Shown in pieces: positions 62,537-64,000 of a DNA stretch of 64,000 nucleotides. The translations under genes and the position numbers were made by a program. How positions within the stretch are numbered: the stretch's first letter is position 1; each line of letters opens with the position of its first letter. The notes under the pieces are model-generated. The model was not told the DNA's origin. It was given only the letters and a program-made list of their open reading frames with translations, and searched no databases. This DNA comes from Anaerosomatales bacterium (GTDB lineage: Bacteria; Actinomycetota; Coriobacteriia; Anaerosomatales; SLCP01). The stretch lies in assembly GCA_029210645.1 (NCBI GenBank), contig JARGFT010000002.1:104016-168015 (forward strand), written 5' to 3'.

Positions 62537-64000
62537 GTGAAGGCCCTCTCCCTGCACATCACCGGTATCGTCCAGGGCGTCGGCTTCCGCCCGTTCGTCT
62601 ACAACCTCGCGAACTCCTCCGGACTCGAGGGGTGGGTGCTCAACTCCTCGGAAGGCGTGTTCTGTCTTGTGCAGGGTGACGCGCCGGTGGTGGACGGCTT
62701 CCCCGAAGCGGTGCGCTCCGGCGCCCCTCCCATGTCGCTCATCGAGGCGATAGTCGCCGAGGAGGTCGAGCCCGAGGCGCTCTCCGGCTTCTCGATACGC
62801 GAGTCGGCCGAGATCGATGGGGCCATGACCCTCGTCTCGCCCGACATCGCCACGTGCGCCGCGTGCACAGACGAGCTCTTCGACCCGACCGACCGCCGTC
62901 ACGGCTACCCCTTCATCAACTGCACCAACTGCGGTCCCCGCTTCACCATCATCGACGACGTGCCCTACGACCGTCCCTCGACGGCCATGCGCGAGTTCGA
63001 GATGTGCCCGCAGTGTGCGGCCGAGTACGCAGACCCCTCCGACCGGCGCTTCCACGCACAACCAGACGCGTGCTTCGTGTGCGGTCCGCGGCTCTATCTC
63101 CAGCTCGGCCCCGACACGTCCCCGCCCGCGGGGCTGCCCGCAGACGCGGGATACGACGGCGAGCGCATCGCGCGTCGCCACCGCGACGAAACGCTCGAAC
63201 GGACCCGGAGTGAGGCGATCCTGGACGCCACCGCGTCGCTCCTGCTCGAGGGGCACATCGTCGCACTGAAGGGCCTCGGCGGCTTCCACCTCGCATGCGA
63301 CGCCACGAACGAGAACACCGTCGACCTCCTGCGCCAACGCAAGCAACGGTGGGGCAAGCCCCTGGCGATCATGGTGGCCACGCTCGAGGACGCCGAGGCG
63401 CTCTGCAGCCTCACGCCTGCGGAGCGTTCGCTGCTCTCGGGAACCGCTCGCCCCATCGTCCTCGCGCGCAGACGCGACTCCGAGCAGCTCGCGTCCTCAG
63501 TCGCCGGTGACCTCCCCGACCTCGGCATCATGCTGCCCTACACACCGCTGCATCACCTGCTGCTGGCCGCCGTGGGACGCCCGCTCGTGATGACCTCGGG
63601 CAACCTCTCCGACGAGCCCATCGCGACCGGCAACACAGAAGCGCTCGAACGGCTCTCCCCTGTCGCCGACGCCTTCCTTGCCCACGACCGCGATATCCGC
63701 TCGCGCTACGACGACTCGGTCGTGCGAGAGATAGCCGGGTTCACACAACCTGTCCGTCGCGCGCGCGGATACGCTCCCCATCCGATCGCGCTTCCCTTCG
63801 AGACCGACGTCGACATCCTCGCAGTCGGCCCGGAGCAGAAGAACACCTTCGCCCTGCTGACCAAGGGCTACGCGTTTGTCTCGCAGCACATCGGCGATAT
63901 GAACAACGCGCTCACGCTCGAGCACTTCCACGCGACGCGCGAACTCTACGAGCGGCTCTTCCGGGTACACCCGACTCTGATCGCTCACGATCTGCACCCG
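62537..64000 (+). CDS. hypF: Carbamoyltransferase HypF (N-terminal 488 codons, truncated by window)
   Basis: GTG at 62537; the frame is open to the last base. Acylphosphatase domain (ITGIVQGVGFRPFVYNLA), two HypF zinc fingers (CAACTDELFDP .. CTNCGPRFT and CPQCAAEYADP .. CFVCGPRL), a YrdC-like domain with ALKGLGGFHLACDA, PLAIMVA, MLPYTPLHHLLL and MTSGNLSDEP, and the start of the Kae1-like domain (AVGPEQKNTFALLTKG). HypF activates carbamoyl phosphate for the CN ligands of [NiFe] hydrogenase. It implies that a hydrogenase is encoded nearby. Confidence 0.96.
   Translation, partial: MKALSLHITGIVQGVGFRPFVYNLANSSGLEGWVLNSSEGVFCLVQGDAPVVDGFPEAVRSGAPPMSLIEAIVAEEVEPEALSGFSIRESAEIDGAMTLVSPDIATCAACTDELFDPTDRRHGYPFINCTNCGPRFTIIDDVPYDRPSTAMREFEMCPQCAAEYADPSDRRFHAQPDACFVCGPRLYLQLGPDTSPPAGLPADAGYDGERIARRHRDETLERTRSEAILDATASLLLEGHIVALKGLGGFHLACDATNENTVDLLRQRKQRWGKPLAIMVATLEDAEALCSLTPAERSLLSGTARPIVLARRRDSEQLASSVAGDLPDLGIMLPYTPLHHLLLAAVGRPLVMTSGNLSDEPIATGNTEALERLSPVADAFLAHDRDIRSRYDDSVVREIAGFTQPVRRARGYAPHPIALPFETDVDILAVGPEQKNTFALLTKGYAFVSQHIGDMNNALTLEHFHATRELYERLFRVHPTLIAHDLHP

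Overview
The window is GC-rich, densely coded bacterial DNA and reads as a Gram-positive anaerobe of the Actinomycetota. My best guess is a Coriobacteriia or OPB41-type lineage. The grounds are an HspR-controlled dnaK-grpE-dnaJ-hspR-clpB cluster, a sortase with an LPxTG protein, frequent GTG starts with many 1-4 base overlaps, a large multihaem cytochrome locus, a likely selenoprotein, hydrogenase maturation (HypF) and nickel uptake genes. No rRNA, tRNA or CRISPR was seen. The taxonomy is inference.

Layout. 1-8311 (minus): PLP enzymes, CcdA, an exported redoxin with an in-frame UGA read as selenocysteine, a LolD/FtsX-type ABC exporter, an exported small-domain protein and TrkH. 8779-20269: an electron-transfer locus with six multihaem cytochromes, a Tat-exported FeS protein, an NrfD membrane subunit and a two-component system. 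An IS with a broken transposase sits at its divergent centre. 21070-25493 (minus): rsgA, then metY-metX-metW behind a short leader ORF with six Met codons among seven. 25706-32892: flavin reductase, GNAT, a DUF438/hemerythrin protein behind an FNR-type box, RtcB, a GerW-like protein and a hybrid kinase with two receivers. 33000-35888: a transporter broken by TAA, Hsp20, and an HTH-nucleotidyltransferase antitoxin beside a frameshifted HEPN partner. 35961-42719: the heat-shock cluster. 43004-44712: ferredoxin, a glycosylase-like protein and a sugar epimerase.

44724-50809 is the most striking part. It holds a sortase, a secreted HExxH metallopeptidase behind a c-di-GMP-I (GEMM) riboswitch, and a 1117-residue LPFTG surface protein behind a leader resembling a c-di-GMP-II riboswitch with an overlapping terminator. 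A second promoter-aptamer-terminator copy lacking the gene lies upstream. The arrangement parallels the c-di-GMP adhesin/protease switch of Clostridioides difficile.

50848-64000: lon, secreted and membrane proteins of unknown role, a PIN-membrane-TPR fusion, trxB-trxA, a nickel/cobalt ECF transporter with NikR, a zinc-ribbon HEPN-like protein, and the first 488 codons of hypF, cut by the window end.

The parts combine into an anaerobic respiratory and redox lifestyle (multihaem relay, redoxin/CcdA, thioredoxin, nickel for hydrogenase) plus c-di-GMP control of surface attachment. No genes for making c-di-GMP or for inserting selenocysteine lie in the window, so both are assumed to be elsewhere in the genome.
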